Shown here piece after piece: positions 60,814-64,000 of a DNA stretch of 64,000 nt. Made by a program: the position numbers and the translations under genes. The DNA comes from Haloferax marinum. Its GTDB lineage: Archaea; Halobacteriota; Halobacteria; Halobacteriales; Haloferacaceae. The number at the start of each line of letters is the position of its first letter. Within the stretch, counting starts at the first letter, position 1. The notes beneath the pieces are model-generated. The model saw only the letters and a list, made by a program, of their open reading frames with translations, searched no databases and was not told the DNA's origin. The stretch lies in NCBI RefSeq assembly GCF_009674625.1, contig NZ_WKJQ01000001.1, positions 1,364,001 through 1,428,000 of the forward strand, given 5' to 3'.

Positions 60814-61668
60814 TCAGTCGAGCAGCTCCGGAACTTCGTTTACGTCCTCGACGACCGCCGCGGCACCGATTTCGGCGAACTTCTGTCGGCCGTCGTCGCC
60901 GGTCAGCCCACCCGAGAGGACGCCGATACCGTAGTAGACCCGCTCAGGGTCGGCGGCGTCGGCGTTCAGCGCCGTCTTCACGTCGTCGAGGGTGTCGCCG
61001 ACGAAGACGAGAGACTGCGCGTCGAGGCGCTCGGCGACAGTGACGAGGGCCGCCGGGTGGGGCTTTCCTTCGTCCCAGTCGTCCATCGTGAACCGGTGGT
61101 CGTCGTCCACGTCGAGGGCGACACGGTCGAGGGCGATGTCTGCCTCTGCGGACGGCCGACCGGTCACCACGCCAATCTCGCGGTCACCGAGTGCGTCGAG
61201 CGTCTCGGGACGGAGCAAAACGGGTTCGTCGTGGATGTAGCCGGGTGCGTCGAACGGTGGGTCGCCACCTTCGAGGTCACGGTAGAGGTCCGACCCGAGG
61301 TAGAGCGCCTGAAACGTCTCCCGAAGTCCATCGGGATTCCACTGGTCGAAGACGGTGGTCGGGTCAGAGAGGAGTGACTCGACCGTCGCTTCGGCCGCGT
61401 CGAGGCCGCCCCCGCGTGCTTCGATATCGTCGGTGAACGCCTCGAGAGAGACGGCTGTCTCGCGTGCGGTGAGAACGTAGAGCGCCGCCGCGTAGGTCAG
61501 TTCCCAGTCGTTGTTGAACCCGCCGGCGTCCTTGAACTGCTGGACGTCGGCGCGGGAGATGGTCTCGTCGTAGGTTCGGTCGACCGACTCGACGATGGCG
61601 CGCCGATAGGAGTCGGCGACGTCTACGAGTACCCCGTCGATGTCGAAGACGACAGCGTCCGCGTGCAT
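60814..61668 (-). CDS. HAD-type hydrolase (TIGR01548-like)
   Basis: A 284-residue HAD phosphatase: nucleophile DxD motif [16 protein letters not shown] (Asp9 and Asp11), motif [11 protein letters not shown], Lys motif [11 protein letters not shown], and [13 protein letters not shown] (metal Asp pair). It has a helical cap (residues about 15-120). Matches the archaeal TIGR01548 subfamily to my memory. Substrate unknown. ATG at 61668, immediately upstream of the small membrane gene. Confidence 0.9.
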   Translation of the reverse strand: MHADAVVFDIDGVLVDVADSYRRAIVESVDRTYDETISRADVQQFKDAGGFNNDWELTYAAALYVLTARETAVSLEAFTDDIEARGGGLDAAEATVESLLSDPTTVFDQWNPDGLRETFQALYLGSDLYRDLEGGDPPFDAPGYIHDEPVLLRPETLDALGDREIGVVTGRPSAEADIALDRVALDVDDDHRFTMDDWDEGKPHPAALVTVAERLDAQSLVFVGDTLDDVKTALNADAADPERVYYGIGVLSGGLTGDDGRQKFAEIGAAAVVEDVNEVPELLD

Positions 61669-61705
61669 ACCGGAACCGCGGGACGGGGAGGCAAGTGCCT
61701 TACTC

Positions 61706-62149
61706 TTATCCTCGGGGACCCGGTGCGTCGTCCGCGACGTAGAGCGTATCGCCGGGAATCGACTCACGGCGAACCGGTATCGAGGGTTCGTCGAACCCGA
61801 GCGTCGTAAAGAGGAACTCTGCACCGGCGCGTCGGGCGACACGAGCGGTCGGGGCGTGGAGTTCGACGGGGATGTTCAGTGCGTAGATTGCGTCCACGCC
61901 TTCGTAAGGCCCGAGTTCGGGGTCGTCCGCGCGGGCGACCACGTCGTCACGGACGAATCGGACACCCTCGGGAACTGGAACGTCGTAGACGTCGACGGCG
62001 GTGACGTCCACGCCGTGAGCGGCGAGTTCGGCGGCCACCGACGAGGCCCGACCGACGCCCACTTCGACCACTCGGTCGTACTCTCGCAACCGAGTCACGA
62101 GCGCGTCGCGCAGAAAATCTCTCACGTCGGGATATTTATGAAGCGCCAT
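61706..62149 (-). CDS. UPF0146 family protein
   Basis: A 147-residue protein of the archaeal UPF0146 family: [64 protein letters not shown] (Rossmann/methyltransferase-like), and [38 protein letters not shown]. Short of a full methyltransferase; probable nucleotide or SAM-binding fold. Its start is 15 nt from the divergent archaemetzincin start. Confidence 0.9.
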   Translation of the reverse strand: MALHKYPDVRDFLRDALVTRLREYDRVVEVGVGRASSVAAELAAHGVDVTAVDVYDVPVPEGVRFVRDDVVARADDPELGPYEGVDAIYALNIPVELHAPTARVARRAGAEFLFTTLGFDEPSIPVRRESIPGDTLYVADDAPGPRG

Positions 62150-62164
62150 CGCTTAATCCCTCGC

Positions 62165-62686
62165 ATGCTTGTCGATATCGTACCTATCGGGGATATTTCT
62201 GCTGCGGTCAAACGGGAGGCGTCCGCAGGACTCCGGTCCGTCTACGACTGCGACGTGACCGTTCAGTCGAACCAAGCCATCCCGGAGGGTGCGTTCGATA
62301 GAAGCCGGAATCAGTACCGCGCAGAACAGTTTATCGAGCTGACGAGTCGTGTCGGGCGCGGTGAAAAGAACATCGGCATCACGTCCCAGGACCTCTACTA
62401 CCGTCGCCGGAACTACGTCTTCGGACTCGCGTACCTCAACGGCAACGGCTCTGTCATTTCGACGTACCGCCTCCAGACCTCCACCGACGGCGGTATCACC
62501 AACAAACCCGCCGACGAAGTACTCTCGGACCGCGTGCGGAAGGAAGTCGTCCACGAGATTGGCCACACACTCGGCCTCGAACACTGCGACAACAACAAGT
62601 GCGTGATGTCCTTCTCGCCGACGGTCCGCGAAGTCGACGTCAAAGAAGAGAACCTCTGCGGAACCTGCAGTCGCCTCATTCACTAG
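62165..62686 (+). CDS. amzA: Archaemetzincin (zinc metalloprotease)
   Basis: A 173-residue archaemetzincin. The zinc site is H130-E-I-G-H134-TLGLE-H140 and the family's Cys pattern is C141, C146, C165, C168, with the Met-turn M148 (CVMSFS). Expected zinc-dependent peptidase activity with a second structural zinc. The TATA-like GATATTTATG about 25-34 nt upstream lies within the N-terminal codons of the divergent UPF0146 gene. Confidence 0.94.
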   Translation: MLVDIVPIGDISAAVKREASAGLRSVYDCDVTVQSNQAIPEGAFDRSRNQYRAEQFIELTSRVGRGEKNIGITSQDLYYRRRNYVFGLAYLNGNGSVISTYRLQTSTDGGITNKPADEVLSDRVRKEVVHEIGHTLGLEHCDNNKCVMSFSPTVREVDVKEENLCGTCSRLIH

Positions 62687-62745
62687 TTCTCTCGGGACGG
62701 TAGCAGTGTCCTCCTTTTTTCTCGTCACGACACGTGTATACAGTC

Positions 62746-63195
62746 ATGAACTTCATCGTCGCAGTTGATGGGTCTGAGTCTGCCGACCGCGCCCTCGAAT
62801 ACGCTCTCTCGATGGTCGAACCGCTGGGTGCGACGATTACCATCGTCCACTCGGTCGAACCACACGTCGTCGTCGAAGGCGGCGAAGAACCGATAGCGGG
62901 CGTTCCGACCAGTGGCGACCACATCGTCGTCGAGAGTCTCGAAGACGCCGAGGCCCGCGGTGAACAGGTCCTCGAAGAAGCGCGAGCGCAGGCGACGGAA
63001 GCGGGCGTCGATTCGACGAGTGAACTGCTCTACGGCAACCCCGTCGACGCACTCACCTCGTACGCGACCACCACCGGCGCAGATGGCGTCTTCGTCGGCC
63101 ACCGCGGTATCTCGAAACAGTACGAGGGACTCGCTGGGAGCGTCGCCAAAGAACTCGTCGAACGAGCGTCGTGTCCGGTCACCGTCGTCCGCTGA
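62746..63195 (+). CDS. Universal stress protein (UspA family)
   Basis: A 149-residue Usp domain: NFIVAVDGSESADRALEYALSMVEPLGATITIVHSVEP and the C-terminal GVFVGHRGISKQYEGLAGSVAKELVERASCPVTVV (ATP-binding-like G-x-G motif). Shorter spacing than in 2074-2517. ATG at 62746 preferred over GTG at 62734. The next gene starts one base after its stop, so it forms an operon with rtcA. Confidence 0.92.
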   Translation: MNFIVAVDGSESADRALEYALSMVEPLGATITIVHSVEPHVVVEGGEEPIAGVPTSGDHIVVESLEDAEARGEQVLEEARAQATEAGVDSTSELLYGNPVDALTSYATTTGADGVFVGHRGISKQYEGLAGSVAKELVERASCPVTVVR

Positions 63196-64000
63196 ATGCT
63201 CCGACTCGACGGAGACGCAGGCGGCGGCCAACTCGTTCGGACCGCACTCTCGCTGTCGCTCGTGACGGGCGAGTCGTTCGAGATGGAAAATATCCGTGGC
63301 AACCGTTCGACACCGGGGCTCAAAGCACAACACGTCGCGTGCGTCTCGGTCGCTGAATCGGTTGCGAACGCCGACGTAGACGGTGGGAGCGAAGGCTCTT
63401 CGACCCTCCAGTTCGACCCAGAGTCGGTGACGAGCGACCCCGTCAGCGTGTCGGTCGGAACGGCCGGAAGCACGACGCTCGTCAGCGAGACGCTTCTTCC
63501 CGTCGCCGTCGCCATCGACGACCCGCTGACGCTCACCGTCACGGGTGGGACCGACGTCCGGTGGTCGCCGCCCGCAGACTATCTTCGGTACGTGAAACGC
63601 CCGTTGTGTTCGGCGTTCGGTGTCTCGTTCGACGTGGACGTCCTCCGGCGAGGGTTCTATCCCGCCGGTGGTGGGAGACTCGCAGTTCGAATCGACCCCG
63701 CCAAACCGACTCCAGTCGACTTGCTCGGCCGTCCACCACTCGACGGAATCGACGTCTATTCGGTCGCGAGCGAGGCGCTCGCAGACGCGTCGGTGGCAGA
63801 CAGACAGGTCGAAGGCGTTCGAACTGCCCTCGCCGCAGAAGGCGTCGAGACACCGGTTCGAGCGTCTGTCGCGTACGACGAGAGCACCTCTCCGGGGACT
63901 GCTGTCGTCCTCGCGGCCCGGTGTGGAGACGTCGTCGCCGGATTCGACGCCTACGGTGAACGAGGTGTCCGCGCCGAAGAAGTCGGCGCACAGGCAGTCG
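63196..64000 (+). CDS. rtcA: RNA 3'-terminal phosphate cyclase, 3' truncated
   Basis: The reading frame starts at the ATG at 63196 and is open to the right window edge (268 codons visible of about 330). It carries LDGDAGGGQLVRTALSLSLVTGESFEMENIRGNRSTPGLKAQHV, the RtcA N-terminal signature with the GGGQ and RPNPGL-like NIRGNRSTPGL region, and DVLRRGFYPAGGGRLAVRI. RtcA cyclises RNA 3'-phosphate with ATP. It directly follows the Usp gene (stop at 63195, start at 63196). Confidence 0.94.
   Translation, partial: MLRLDGDAGGGQLVRTALSLSLVTGESFEMENIRGNRSTPGLKAQHVACVSVAESVANADVDGGSEGSSTLQFDPESVTSDPVSVSVGTAGSTTLVSETLLPVAVAIDDPLTLTVTGGTDVRWSPPADYLRYVKRPLCSAFGVSFDVDVLRRGFYPAGGGRLAVRIDPAKPTPVDLLGRPPLDGIDVYSVASEALADASVADRQVEGVRTALAAEGVETPVRASVAYDESTSPGTAVVLAARCGDVVAGFDAYGERGVRAEEVGAQAV

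Overview
The window is a stretch of haloarchaeal chromosome, most likely from Haloferax or a close relative in the Haloferacaceae. The evidence is the G+C-rich, Asp/Glu-rich coding, many twin-arginine (Tat) signal and lipobox leaders, TATA-type promoters with short leaders, archaeal ribosomal proteins (L10e, L40e), Sec61-beta, thermosome, F420 enzymes, and a zinc-finger family that databases name after a Haloferax volcanii locus (HVO_0476). The gene order around gap/pgk, citrate synthase, thermosome and leuS also matches what I remember of Haloferax. The species cannot be fixed by eye. I see no rRNA, CRISPR array, insertion sequence or integrase gene.

Regions. 0-4.3 kb: the end of an SRPBCC-like gene, then two identical tRNA-Phe genes that bracket an Asp-rich secreted protein, a universal stress protein, twin cold-shock genes and a DUF2270 membrane protein; copies of the tRNA 3' end follow the second tRNA. 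4.6-10.9 kb: a mostly minus-strand block of small regulators (two related winged-helix proteins, a Bat-type HTH), two flavin-nucleotide binding proteins, two zinc-ribbon microproteins, SRPBCC, DUF5995 and an MFS transporter. 11-14.7 kb: NucS nuclease, an amidotransferase, ribosomal L10e followed by a 67-bp tandem repeat, an ATP-grasp ligase and Hsp20. 15-22.8 kb: central carbon metabolism (bacterial-type GAPDH, Pgk, thiolase, archaeal-type GAPDH) and an aminopeptidase. 22.8-33.5 kb: beta-propeller and five-repeat lipoproteins, methyltransferases, threonine synthase-like and aspartoacylase-like enzymes, and a PhoU/TrkA-C protein.

33.7-37.3 kb: citrate synthase, a structured leader, threonine ammonia-lyase with RidA, then tRNA-Ser. 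37.4-40.6 kb: a tRNA-Ser 3'-end copy followed by a two-gene secreted/membrane cassette that looks acquired. 40.9-51.5 kb: thermosome, ornithine cyclodeaminase-like enzyme, LeuS, two Hsp20 genes, prephenate dehydratase and HisH. 51.7-54.5 kb: a phnDCE-type ABC transporter. 54.6-64 kb: dense housekeeping genes (uracil-DNA glycosylase, DUF99, L40e, thioredoxin, Sec61-beta, PdxT, HisE, F420 reductase, HAD phosphatase, archaemetzincin, RtcA).

Functional links. The two GAPDHs with Pgk form the lower glycolytic/gluconeogenic segment. IlvA and RidA are a producer and detoxifier pair. Thermosome and three Hsp20s make a protein-quality cluster. HisH, HisE and PheA are dispersed amino-acid genes. The signals most worth following up are the T-arm-derived inverted repeats next to two unrelated tRNAs, the two-gene cassette at 37.6-40.6 kb, the five-repeat lipoprotein, the hairpin leader before ilvA, and the regulator/zinc-ribbon block with shared promoter elements.
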